Below, in pieces: positions 10,089 to 21,240 of a DNA stretch of 64,000 nucleotides. Numbering within the stretch: position 1 is the first letter of the stretch; every line of letters begins with the position of its first letter. Where the stretch lies: the NCBI RefSeq assembly GCF_000764305.2, contig NW_025943705.1, positions 125,371 to 189,370 on the forward strand. Direction: 5' to 3'. A program made the translations under genes and the position numbers. The notes under the pieces were generated by a model. The model was given only the letters and a program-made list of their open reading frames with translations, had not been told where the DNA came from and made no database searches. Source of the stretch: Hyalella azteca (taxonomy: Eukaryota > Arthropoda > Malacostraca > Amphipoda > Hyalellidae).

Positions 10089-12338
10089 TTAATGATAGCC
10101 GTGATCGTGATGAGCATATCCGCTGTACGACACGTGTGCCTGGTAGCCGTGTTTATCTGCCGTGTACTTCACCTTCTGCACACGGCCGTCGGGCAGGTGC
10201 ACGTAGTAAGACCCTGCAGAAGAAATACGGCAATTAAAGTACGTCCACGCGGAGAGATTGCTATCCTGGGTCAGATATACGGTTAGTAGAGTACATCCAT
10301 ATGGACGGATTACTATAATGAGTCAAAAATACGGTTATTGTAGGGCACGTCCACATGTATCCAGAATACTATCCTGAGTCAGTAATAAGGTTTGTAGAGT
10401 ACGTCCACATGGACGGAATGCTTTCCTGAGTCAGAAATACGTATAGTAAATTACGTCCACATGGACAGAATACTATCCTGAGTCAAAAATACGGCAATTA
10501 ATGTGCATCCACATGGAGGGAATGCTATCCTGAGTTGGTAATACGGTCAGTAAAGTACGTCCACTTGAGCCAGGACTTCGGCCAGGTGGACTAGCTATGG
10601 CAATGGACTCGATCTTAAATACGGTCATCAAACACGTCCACATTAACCTCAGTGTCATTTGATGCGTTATCTGGTATTCTGTTGCAAGCGTCATCGTTGA
10701 AAACAAATATTTTACAAATCCAGACCTTCGCTATTAGTAAGTCTTGCCCATACATGTAATTAGAGCAGGCATTGCCCATAGTCAGCCTTACTCTCAGAGA
10801 AGACTTACCCTATGACCTACTTTATTCCAATATTGTAGAGTACTACCCTTAGTCACACTCACCCTTATTATGCATCACTCTTAGTGTGCCTCACCCTTAG
10901 TGTGCCTCATCCTTAGTGTGCCTCACCCTTAGTGTGCCTTACCCTTAGTGTGATGTCCATCCCTGTGCTCCTCATGGCCAAAGTCCAGCCCTTTGTATTG
11001 GTCGACGACGCCATACTTGAAGTTGTAGTGCGCCGGCTTCTGCGAGTGTATGGGGGAAGATATTGCTAATTATTACAGGTGCGATCAAAATTTATTATTT
11101 ATATCTGCAGTTGATAATGTAAAATAATTGCAATTTTTTTTAATTTTCTGGAATTGTATTTTTATTCCGGGAATAAATGAGGTATGGGTTTTATGAAAAG
11201 TAAATTTTCTAGATGTTCTAGGAATCAATTAGTTATATATGACACCTATTTTACCAGGCCTACGTATACAACAAGTGTAATAAACGCACTCAATTTACAA
11301 TAAAATAGGTTTCACTGTACACATGGGTGGTGTACACTATAGAAGCACTGTCTGTGTTGTACACTACCTATTAAAAATCTTGGATTTAGACGAGTGGTCG
11401 CCATCTCTAGACCATCTCTAAAAGTGGTCGCCATCTCTAAAAGATTGATTAAATAGATAAAACTATTTAATCAATCTTTTGATCAATCTCCACACGAATA
11501 ATTTGTTTCTGATACACAAAATTGGGTGCCTTATGCAAGGTTATTATGATATTGCTGATACACAAAATTGGGTGCCTTATGCAAGGTTATTATGATATTT
11601 CTGATACACAAAAAATTCTTATTTTTTTAGAATTACTGGACATTTCATTTAACATTTCATAATTTTGTGTAAAAAGATGGGTAAATTTTTATGTTTTTGT
11701 AGGGTGAATGGTTAATTTCTAAATCTTGTGTAAGGTGATCCGTAAATTATTGTATTTTTGTAGGGTGACTGGTAAAATCCTGTAGTTTGTGTAAGGTGAA
11801 GGGTATAAATTCTTATGTTTTTGCAGGGTAACTGATGAAATCCTATAGTTTGTGTAAGGTGATGGGTAAATTCTTATGTTTTTGCAGGGTAACTGGTGAA
11901 ATCCTATAGTTTGTGTAAGGTGATGGGTAAATTCAGTCACAAAGACTCACATGGAAATCGTGGTGTCCATAATCAGCCCACGACGAGGCTAGCAGAGCCA
12001 TTACAGCGGCGGCCAGCAGGTAAATCTGTTCAAAATACTTTTTCTAAATTCTTATATAATTTTGTGACCTGATAGCCGTGTTTACATTCATTAATTGAGA
12101 CAATATGAAGGTGTAAAGATGAGCTGACAGGACGGTAGTTATTTATAATTTAGAAATTGTGGATGATAGCGAATGATCCTAACAGGGAGACATAACATTT
12201 CTCAAGGTAGCCCTTATAAACAACTCAATTTATGATCATAAATCATTTGATCACCATTAAAAACATGACACAAATGCTCACCATTACCGACATGAGTCAT
12301 TTGATCACCATTATAACATGACTCACCTTGTAAATCAT
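10089..12338 (-). CDS. Cut-A: small secreted RR chitin-binding cuticle protein (4 exons)
   Basis: Proposed coding exons on the minus strand are 12327-12338 (MIYK), 11951-12025, 10943-11039 and 10089-10213, giving 102 residues. All introns are GT-AG; the first two are phase 0 and the third is phase 1 (codon G|GG). Residues 1-21 form a signal peptide (hydrophobic run YLLAAAVMALLASSW). Residues 33 to about 92 are an RR domain: HYNFKYGV, a GHEEHRDG segment, then KGSYYVHLPDGR and YTADKHGY. RR domains bind chitin through exposed aromatic residues, so the likely role is an extracellular cuticle matrix protein. The tail is short and His/Tyr-rich. The split of the RR domain before SYYV is shared with Cut-B, its closest relative here. 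The third intron is bounded by tandem splice-site arrays. The micro-exon start is inferred from phase and the AAG|GTGAGT donor; the remaining exons are firm. Confidence 0.84.
10214..10560 (-). repeat. 52-bp tandem array carrying acceptor-like sites at the 3' end of Cut-A intron 3
   Basis: Units of 52 bp carry CCGTAT..CT....CAG|G on the minus strand, with the AG at about 10214 (the real acceptor), 10266, 10374, 10426, 10478 and 10530. The unit near 10318 has lost the AG. Units also carry a GTCCATGTGGAC palindrome-like segment. Confidence 0.82.
10841..10950 (-). repeat. 16-bp minisatellite duplicating the 5' splice site of Cut-A intron 3
   Basis: The exon end and donor CACTAAGG|GTAAGG are followed by further units of type CACACTAAGGGTGAGG at exact 16-bp steps. 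Donor positions on the minus strand are 10942, 10926, 10910, 10894, 10878, 10862 and 10846. Six of seven keep GT; the one at 10910 reads AT. Confidence 0.9.
11500..11610 (+). repeat. Two-copy tandem duplication in Cut-A intron 2
   Basis: A segment of about 49 bp beginning GATACACAAAATTGGGTG occurs twice in tandem, with a partial third start at about 11602. Confidence 0.75.
11636..11940 (+). repeat. About 60-bp minisatellite in Cut-A intron 2
   Basis: Degenerate units contain GTGTAAGGTGATGGGTAAAT and TTTTTGCAGGGTAACTGG. The array begins about 11 bases after the donor of the signal-peptide exon. Confidence 0.85.
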
Positions 12339-13500
12339 CGTAACTGATTTTTAATTCCGGAAGATCGTCTCTCAAAGAAATGAAATGGAATCGTCTGTAC
12401 TGCTGAAAATATATTAATTTTTGTTATTGACCAAACCAATTTGAAAGTTTATTGCATTAAACTTATTGCTTTTATTTATTCTGGAAAGGAGAAATGATAT
12501 CACATCCGGGAAAATTTTGGCCACACTGAATTCTCTAAACGATTGGACAGTAAAAATTACATAGTAAATTGGTTTATATAATAAATATCTAATCTTTGAA
12601 CCTACAGCGCTATATATTATTTACAATTGAAAGAAAATAATTGTCTCAGAAAAATTGATAAAAATTAATTTATTTTAAGGTAAGATTTGAGACTCGAGTC
12701 GGCAAGGCTAAATCTTAAATGAACTCTGCAGAAAATCTCAGTACTAATAGTCACGACTTCTATGTTCGGTCAATACGCGCAAAATAATCACATAACTGTT
12801 CAAAATAACACGAATTAACGCAAACAAACAAACTATGAATTGTTAGTAAGTGAATTATCTGAATTTTCGAATAGAAATATAAAATGTTAATTTATCTAGG
12901 GGTGTGGTCACTCTAGTAGCTGTGAGGTTTTCGACGGCGGTGGGAGTAGAATGGCCTCTAGAGCCTACAGCACCTATGCTTTTATAGAGTGATACGTTTT
13001 CTCAAACTTTTCACGACTTATTCTTCTCTAAATAGAGCGTAAGTGTTTCACATCTGCAGGAGTCGTAAAATACATATCAAGACTTGGTTGTAAAAAGCGT
13101 TATGACATCTTTAAGCTCACGCCGTCCGTTCCGCTTACGAAAAATGACGACTGACTGAACACTGAACAGACTATATAGTCTGTACTGACTGTATACTGAC
13201 TATATTAATGTACAGACCATATTATATAGGCAAACGATGACCGACTGTACAAACTGACTATATAGGCGAATGACAACTTATTTATAAATTAACAAAACAG
13301 TCGAAATGAAGGTTGACTAAACAGATGACTCACAAGTGACTGTACAGACTGACTGTAAAGATCATTGACTGTACAGCTAACCGATAGTTCTTTCATATCG
13401 ATCAGAATAATGATTAGGTAGTGAAAATAAAACCTATAAACTGTCAGGGGTTATATATATAGAACAAACGATATGCAGCTCTATGATTAAATATTAATCA
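12339..13500. other. Upstream region of Cut-A
   Basis: A minus-strand CTATAAAAGC lies at about 12981-12990, about 640 bp before the Cut-A start. It could serve as promoter if a 5' UTR intron exists. Nothing else was recognised. Confidence 0.35.
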
Positions 13501-13645
13501 GGGCCTATACTTTCAAAATTCGCTAAGTGAACGTAAGTACTAACGCTCTTTTTTCTTGCCTGTGATTGGTGGATTTTGCTCGAAAGTCCGTCAATGATTG
13601 GCTGATGAACTTACGATCTCTTAACTTTTTTTGAAAGTATGGACA
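13501..13645 (+). mobile_element. TIR element copy 2 (non-autonomous, MITE-like)
   Basis: About 145 bp from GGGCCTATACTTTCAAAA to TTTTTTTGAAAGTATGG. It contains the palindrome TAAGTACTAACG-like segment and two ATTGG boxes. It carries no open reading frame. Confidence 0.85.
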
Positions 13646-14556
13646 CAGCAGGTATCCTTCAAACAGCATCACAGAAAATCGAGGTTTGCATGGCAGTTTG
13701 AAAGGGAATTTGAATAGAACACAATCAAAGATTGTTATCTTAAGATAACCGAACCATTTTCTTCAGTCCATCTGTCTCGCAATATCGTACGACGGATTGC
13801 AAGTCCGGCAGAATAGTTCTTTACGTGAATCCGGAGTAAAAAAATATTCCAATTCATATTTCGACATCGGTCAATTGATGAAACAACAGAGATTTCATGG
13901 AATTTGTATTGAATTGTTTTAAAAGTTTAATGCACATTCATATTTTCAAGGCAAGTAGTTCATTTATCATTTATGCAACTATGTAATTCATTGGTGAGTA
14001 AAAAGACTTGTTAATATTCATTAGTCGCTTTATTGTACGGAAAAGAGAGCTCGTGATATTTTCATGATGATCACAGGTTTATTGTTTGTTAATAACATCA
14101 AGATTTCTAAATTATTATCACTATAAACGGTAAATTAGACGAGATCAGTGCTAATTGGTATCCTGCTTGTCTATTAATTTTGAATTTCTAATTAATCCAA
14201 AGCTTCATTCGGCCACGATTCAATATATGCCGGAAGAATTTTTTTTAAAGACACAATTATCTTTTTTCTGCAAATAAACAATCGAAATATATTTTTTAAT
14301 ACAAAAATATCATGAGACCATGTAGCAAATTGTGACGCACGGTTTATCATGACACTTTACGCAGGGTCTGAATATCCTACATGGATATGGATGTCCTCCG
14401 TTGTGTCTTTCAGTGTCCATTGAGATGTCCACCAGGATTTCTTCATGATTTTCAAGTGGAATTCAAATTAAAATAATGTCCTTAATCCTTGATGCTTATC
14501 CTTTGTGCTCCGTCACTGTGTTTTTACGAAGGTCCCCATTGTGACATCCTGTTTTG

Positions 14557-14562
14557 TTTATT
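14557..14562 (-). terminator. Candidate poly(A) signal of Cut-B
   Basis: AATAAA on the minus strand lies about 84 bases after the Cut-B stop codon. Confidence 0.45.
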
Positions 14563-14645
14563 ATTTAACTTGTCTATCGCCCATACCCCCTATATGATGC
14601 CCCCCCCGCCATGTTGCCGCCATTGAGAGGTTCCCTCATCTGCCC

Positions 14646-17098
14646 TTAATAACCCCCGCCATGGTGCCCCCCGTACCCCCCATGTGAGGGGTAGTGCGCG
14701 TGCCCCTCGTAGGATACGATGGGGCGGTAGCCGTGCTCGTCAGCGATGTACTCCACCTTCTGTAGCCGCCCGTCAGGCAGGTTCACGTAGTATGAACCTG
14801 GGGCGAAAATATACCTTGTTGAAGTATTAATTTAATGTTAATTAAGTATATTATTAAAAATTTAGTGGAAGATAGGTGTTATTGACTAGACAATAAAATA
14901 TTTATTTGATGGCGAACCTGGGGGCAAAAATATGCTATCTTAAAGTAATATTAAATATAAGTATGAAGTATTATTAAGTAAAGTGTATTAATGAAGTATA
15001 TTATTAAAAATTTAGTGGATGATAAGTGTTATTGACGAGACAATAAAATATTTATTTGATGGCGAACCTGGGGGCAAAAATATGCTATCTTAAAGTATTT
15101 TTAAATATAAGTATGAAGTATTATTAAGTGAAGTGTATTAATGAAGTATATTATTAAAAATTTGGTGGATGATAAGTGTTATTGACTAGACAATAAAATA
15201 TTTATTTGATTGATGAACCTGCGGGCGAAAATATGCGTTGTTGAAGTATTAATTTAATGTTAATTGAGTATATTATTAAAAATTTAGTGTAGGATGTTGA
15301 AGTATTATTAAGTGAAGTGTATTATTGAAGTATATTATTAAAAATTTAGTGTAAGATGGGTGTTATTGACTAGACAATAAAATATTTATTTGATTGACGA
15401 ACCTGGGGGCGAAAATATACGTTGTTGTAGTATTATTAACTATAATAATGAAGAATATTGTTAAAAAATAATGTTAGGTGGGTACTATTGAATAGACAAC
15501 AATTTATTTATTTTTTGTTACAGTATTATCAAGTTACGTGTATAATAAGTATTTCATTAAAAATTTAGTGTTAGGTAGGTGCTATCGAATCGACAATAAA
15601 TAATTAATTGATTGATGGTTTACATCTTTTATCTTGATTAGTGCAAACATTCCGTGTTAAATTTATTTTTGCACTTCCTGTTTTTACTTAGGGTTGAGGC
15701 CTAAATTTTACAGGGTTTCTTTGATTTCTAATAATTTCAATATATTTTTAATTAAACATAAAATGTATAAAATATTCATGCCTAGGTTACAAGGGAAACA
15801 AATTTGGAAACTATGCAAGATAATCGCTACATTAAGTGTTGATCTCGAAAACAATAATAAATAATCAATAGTTGCAGGGTGACACTCACCCCTGGTGGTG
15901 TACCCCTCCCCCCACACTCACCCCTGGTGGTGTACCCCTCCCCCCACACTCACCCCTGGTGGTGTACCCCTACCCCCCACACTCAGCCCTGGTGGTGTAG
16001 CCCTCCCCCCACACTCACCCCTGGTGGTGTACCCCTCCCTCTCCTCCTGGTGCCCAAAGTTCGCCCCGTGGTGGGGGTCATGGACCCCATACTGGAACCC
16101 GTAGTGGGCGGGGCCCTGGGGGTAATTAAATAAAAAAAAATATAACTCAGTACTCACTGCAGTGAGTGACAGAGAGCTCATTTTCTCGTCGACGAAAACT
16201 TGAGGTCACGGACGGACGGACAGACAGACAGATGGACAGACAGACATGGCGAGCACAATAGTGCATTTTTCCATAAATGAGAAAATGCGCAAAAAAGCAA
16301 TTAAAATTGAAATAATACTGTTATAATTAATCAATTAAGACGTTAGCATTAGTGAAAATCCTGGCAATTGATAGCGATAGGGATGGCAGAAAATGAAGCG
16401 GTTTGCGACCGTTAAAAACAATAAAATTTAGAGTAGAGTTAAAATATTGAGTCAAAGTGAAAGTTGAAATTATTAAATATCGAATTTATGACATACCCTT
16501 CCAGGTAGTGTTCAGGAAAAAACTTATTAAAGCGACCCTATTGCATGATTCGTTTTAGTAATTTACTTTATAATTTTATTAAAATAAACATTTCTCACGT
16601 AATATTCTTGACGGTAGCCATGATGACCTCCATATCCACCATGTCCACCAAGATGGCCACCACCAAATCCACCATGTCCACCATAGTCACCAGGTGTAGG
16701 TGCCGCTAGGGTGGCCACCATGAAGATGGACAGCAGGATCAGGCATGCCTGGTTGGCATATTAAAATTTGTAATAAGGCAATAAACAATATATTTTTAAT
16801 AATATCTATTGATAATATATTGATTGATTTAATATATATTGATTTATTAATATATAATATATTAATATATATATTTTTTATGCATTTGTAGGTATATTAA
16901 AATTTGTAATAAGGTGTGCAATATCTGTAAACAATATATTTTTAATAATATATATTGATAATATATTGATTGATATAATACATATTGATTTAATAATATG
17001 TATATAATACATATTAATATATATAATATGTTTTTTTAAGCATTTGTAACGTTACATTGAAAACTCACTCCATTATTATACCCATTTTCGAACTGCAT
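14646..17098 (-). CDS. Cut-B: Gly/His-rich secreted RR chitin-binding cuticle protein (first exon tentative)
   Basis: Firm coding exons on the minus strand are 16599-16748, 16019-16115 and 14646-14797. Exon 16599-16748 encodes a hydrophobic signal core (ACLILLSIFMVATLAA) followed by a GGHGG-type Gly/His linker. Exons 16019-16115 and 14646-14797 encode an RR domain (HYGFQYGVHD, GHQEEREGY, then GSYYVNLPDGR and EYIADEHGY) and a Gly/His tail. The exon 16019-16115 is 97 nt, exactly the length of the matching Cut-A exon, and the following intron has the same phase and position. There is no in-frame ATG in or before the signal exon, so an upstream start exon is required. The best candidate is 17069-17098, encoding MQFENGYNNG with a GTGAGT donor in the right phase, but its n-region is unusual and it may be wrong. 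With it the protein is 142 residues. Likely a cuticle matrix protein secreted by epidermis. Confidence 0.75.
14797..15620 (-). repeat. About 120-185-bp tandem array carrying acceptors at the 3' end of Cut-B intron 3
   Basis: Large AT-rich units each contain a CAG|GTTC acceptor like the real one at 14798-14799. The copies are at 14918-14919, 15068-15069, 15219-15220 and 15403-15404. Units share TTATTAAAAATTTAGTG and GACTAGACAATAAAATATT segments. The units near 15440-15610 are degenerate. Confidence 0.85.
15884..16045 (-). repeat. 32-bp minisatellite duplicating the 5' splice site of Cut-B intron 3
   Basis: The real donor AGGG|GTGAGT (GT at 16018) is followed by copies at 15986 (mutated to CTGAGT), 15953, 15921 and 15889. 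Spacing is 32-33 bp. Each copy repeats the coding text for GYTTRG plus the donor. Confidence 0.9.
16131..16292 (+). mobile_element. Palindrome-rich dispersed element copy 1 (in Cut-B intron 2)
   Basis: The element has an A-rich start, the palindrome ACTCACTGCAGTGAGT, a CATTTTCTCGTCGACGAAAA segment, a GGAC/AGAC tetranucleotide tract and the end GAGAAAATGCGC. AGCGCATTTTCTC and GAGAAAATGCGCT form an inverted repeat in most copies (one base changed here). No coding capacity. Confidence 0.85.
17069..17098 (-). other. Candidate first coding exon of Cut-B
   Basis: This 30-nt open stretch starts with ATG, encodes MQFENGYNNG and ends at a GTGAGT donor, in phase 0 with the signal-core exon at 16748. 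Other ATGs between 16750 and 17460 do not give a phase-compatible donor. The acidic, Asn-rich n-region is atypical for a signal peptide. A shorter micro-exon further upstream would fit the pattern of Cut-A, Cut-C and Cut-D equally well. Confidence 0.35.
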
Positions 17099-20000
17099 AG
17101 GTATGACTGTACCTGTTGTCGGCACGATTATTTCGTTGTTAAATTAACTATGCAGTCTGACAACGGTTAGACTATGAGTAGACTTAATTAAGACGCCTAA
17201 TTAATTAATGAATTATTAGACGCCTTAATTAAGTGTCTGGTAGTGCTGGTGATCAGGATACATGACAACATGTATCCTGCAGTATGTGTACTCATAGCAA
17301 TGCGCGTGGCTTTTATGTAATTTATTATTGGTTACTTAAGGATTATCCTTACAATTATCCTCAAGGATAATTGGATTATGGATTATCCTTAAGGATTAAA
17401 TCTGTAAAGTTTGTGATAATTCAAGTCGATGCGCGTTGACTTCAGTATATATCAGGTACACGGTTGTGAACGATAACTAGTACAAATACTTACTGACCGT
17501 ACGTTTTAAAATCTCAAAGTATGACTGTGAAAAATGTTCGGGAATAATATCATGGGATTCATTTTTCGAAAAACTAGTGGGTTGACTCGGGAGACTTGTT
17601 GCCGGAGATATTCATATTATTTCTACAATAGTTTTTCCAAAAACCGTCACTACGAATACATCGTCCAGAATTTATTGATCAATTAATAATTAAGCAACTA
17701 AAAAACGATATTTTTAAACTAATTCGTTTCAGCCAACATTTATCATAGAACTCCCATTTAGCTTCCGGTTGGAAACCCAAGTAAATTTCGATTTACCGCA
17801 TAAAACGAATCATATATAACGCACCAAATTAAAAATTTAATTTAGATTTCTTGCATTCCCCCATTCCACTCCTTGTCTTTAGTACACAAGAAAAAACTTT
17901 GACAAAATGAATAAAAATCTAGAATAGCTTTTTAAGTGTGAAGCTGGAAATGATTTTTTTTATGGTAACGGTTTCCTCTAAGCCTTATTCCGGTTGCGGT
18001 TGACTGCCCTTGAAAAATTCATCCAAATAAATACCCATTCACTGTGAGTAAAAATCATGAGCCTTTTTACAGGTGCCCAGAAACCAATGACCGATTATCA
18101 ATGAATGATACAAATTTTCAAACTTTATCTATCGTACACATTCTATTACTACACGTGAAAGCAGTAGATATTTCGTAACGATTCTTTACGAGCAGTAAAG
18201 ATCGCAGTAAACTCGTTGCGGTCACGGCACTTGGGAAGAAATTGGGCCATTGCGTCGACGTCCAACCTCGCTCACGTGTTTGCTGCAATATCACTTATCT
18301 TCATGTTTCCAAGTTATTAATTCTTCTTACTGAAGGAAATGATATATATGCTGCAACTTGCAACAACTCTCAATACGCCGGCTTCAACTTGTGATAATTG
18401 CATAACTTGAATTAAGATCTCCTTGCGATCTGAATGGTATTTTTAGCGTCTTAGTGCCAATTTTTGTTTCCTGATTAGTTTTATACTGCTATTTGAGATT
18501 ATTTATTTAATTTATTAATTATGTTTTCTAAAGTTTAATGATATTCTATCATATATGGTAACTTGTAACTTAAAGCGCCACATTAACATCATTTATATGA
18601 TTTATTTGATGCGGTTCCAGCAATATCTTCGTAAAAACATGAATAAAAATTTGCTTGCGATTTCCTCTTTAACTTATTTATTATGACGCGAAATCACTAA
18701 ATAAATCTTTTGTTCGGATCACCACTAATACCAAGTCACAATACTCGAAACGATTCTACGTTAAAAACGATCGGAAACTTGATTCCTAAGAATTTCATAA
18801 TTATGTAAATGTCATAAAAAACATGGAAGAAAGTTGAAAATTTTGTTCATCTGACGGTTTAAACTCGCATTCATTTCATTTAAACATCAAGTGAAAAAAA
18901 TTTTGCCATACATTTTTATTTCTTAAGAAGTTTTCACCGAATGTCGGCACATATTTGTTCAAGAATGAAATGCATGCACTGCGACATGCTCGGCCTATTT
19001 CCTTGATTATTTCATTAGAAGCAAGAGAGGAAATGAACCGCCATGCGTTCCTTAAGAGTCATGTTAGAGTGGCAGCAGAACGGGGCAAGTAGAGCGAGAC
19101 GCCGCCTCTAACACGGCCCTGAACGGCCTTAACGCTCCCTTGACGACCTGACTTGCGTTACTGTGTAACGTTGTTGTGACGTTACAATCCATGAACTGTG
19201 ATATACGTTATGATCAAGGAGAGGGAAAATACGGCAGTGAAACCTAGGCTTTACAATTCGCGAAATACAGATTATGTGTGGTGTAACTTTACAGTACGGT
19301 TAGAAGCCGTAAATGACCCAAAACTTAACGATAATCTCATCTAAAGCAGAGAAGTCCTTCTTCTTTCATTCAACTCGTTCATTATTTATGAAGTAATTTA
19401 TCTCGGCACGGCATTACATGCGTTGTCTGGGATCAAAGGAGGTAAAGTTTCTTGTATATCTCGAGAAAGAAATTCTATAGAGTCTCGCAATAAGACGGGT
19501 TTACGATGATACGTTCCCTGAGTTTGTTCCTGATAAAGCTGAACAAATTGGTTGAACCCAGTGTACATTCACACAAATTGGAGAAATTAAGAACCAACGA
19601 AATTTTAATTCATAATTCTACATTTATGTGAAATTATTTCCATGGCGAGTTAAAAATAACATTATACATCAGTTTTGAAAATAATTACCATACAACTAAT
19701 TATATTATTCGTCATTAAAATACAATACAATTCATTTGAAATCATTTGAAAATTAAAATACCAATTTTTCGGGAACCTGTTTTTGAATACCTGTAGTGTA
19801 GGTGGAATAATTTTATTCACATCTTAATTAGTAAACACGATTATTTCATGCACTATACTCACTATGCCAGGAACGTTGCAGAAGCTCATGGTTTTCATCC
19901 TTCAAGCTTTCGATGAATCAGAATCGAAAAAAACAGTCACTGATCTGAAATTTATTTTTGTTCGGTGTTTAAAATATCGCGAATATCTAGGTGAGAAGAT

Positions 20001-20964
20001 TGCAATACGTTCTGGAGCCTGGAGCACTTTTCGGCCAGTTCAAGTCTCGTTTTCATGAAACTGAAGAACGTTGAAGTTGATATCTAGTTTCAGTTTCAAG
20101 AGACTGGTCAAATTTGAAGTCGATTTCTAGGTTCGTTTTTAGGAGATTAACGTGCCTTCAAGTCGATTTCAGGTTTCGTTTCGAGCGTAAATTTTCGGTG
20201 CGACCCTATCGATGTCGTTGCCCTACAAGAGATGAGCGTGTCCTAGCCACGGCAGTTTATATAGTCACCTTGCAGGATCTGTCGTATCCTACGCAATGCC
20301 GTGCGTGTGGAGATGGCCGCACTTACGAGGTTGGATGAAGCATCACGCACAGGCAATGTGCATCTCACTCACGCATGCGTGGAACATCATTGCCATATCT
20401 CAAGCATGAATAAGGTACCTTCACGCATGGATTACTTAATTCTTGCATCATACATGGAGCCACAGATCAATCTTGATGAACACCATGCACGTTATCTCAT
20501 GCACGTTATCTGTTCAATGTCACAGCGCAGCGTCGGTGGCAAGGAAAGAAGAATTGCTCTTTATTTATATTCGTGAAAATTACCGAAGTTTTCATCAGTA
20601 TGTCATAAAGATGATGTTATCATTCCTGTTAATTAATGAGATGATCATTGCATCATAAGAATGGAGAACAATAGATAATAATCATTGATCAGGCGTAACT
20701 GCTGAAAAGCAGCACAAGCGACAAGATACGTTTTGATCGGATTAGGCAACTTCGAACAGTGGAAATTAGCCCCAAATATATGACCGAAAGTCCTGTCATA
20801 AGTAAAATTGAGAGTTATTCCTAATTTTTTTGTGGGCATTGGAAGACTGACAACAGTGGATTGAATGAAACGGTTTGTAAAATATATTGTGGATTAAATT
20901 ACACTTTTCCCATTAGGAATGTACTAAATGCAATGTTTACAACACGGTCTTGTTATATAGGGCT
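17099..20964. other. AT-rich spacer upstream of Cut-B, no gene seen
   Basis: A minus-strand ACATAAAAGCC TATA-like box at about 17310-17320 may belong to Cut-B. Short open frames at 19864-20658 have no family signature. Confidence 0.4.
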
Positions 20965-21240
20965 GTTTTAGGTAGCGTGGACTAGAATAAATAGTTTCCA
21001 ATGAAGCCAGGTTAGATTAAACTATTTTAAGTAGCGTGGACATGAGTATATAGTTTCAAATAATCACTAGTTAATTTAATTTATTTTAAGTAGCGTGGGC
21101 TCGAATACGTTGATTCAAGTACTGATAGATTATATCTGACTGTTCTATGTAGCGAAGACTAAACTTTATTATTTTCAATGTTGCCACAGATTGGTCAGTT
21201 TCAAGTAGCATGGCCAAGAATGCATTATTCTCATTACGGT
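20965..21240 (+). repeat. About 60-bp degenerate tandem repeat
   Basis: Five units share TTTTAAGTAGCGTGGAC and an ATAGTTTCAA-like segment. Confidence 0.65.

Noticed and set aside
15884..16018. Use of a downstream donor as a productive Cut-B isoform
   Set aside because: The 65- and 97-nt extensions shift frame, and the 129-nt extension meets a TGA at 15918-15920; only the first donor gives the RR domain.
17069..17073. Shorter Cut-B start ATGGA|GTGAGT
   Set aside because: The phase does not match the next exon; reading on gives an immediate stop (CAT GCC TGA).
19864..20658. Four short open frames in a slightly GC-richer patch
   Set aside because: No signal peptide, domain, convincing splice sites or repeat conservation supports them.
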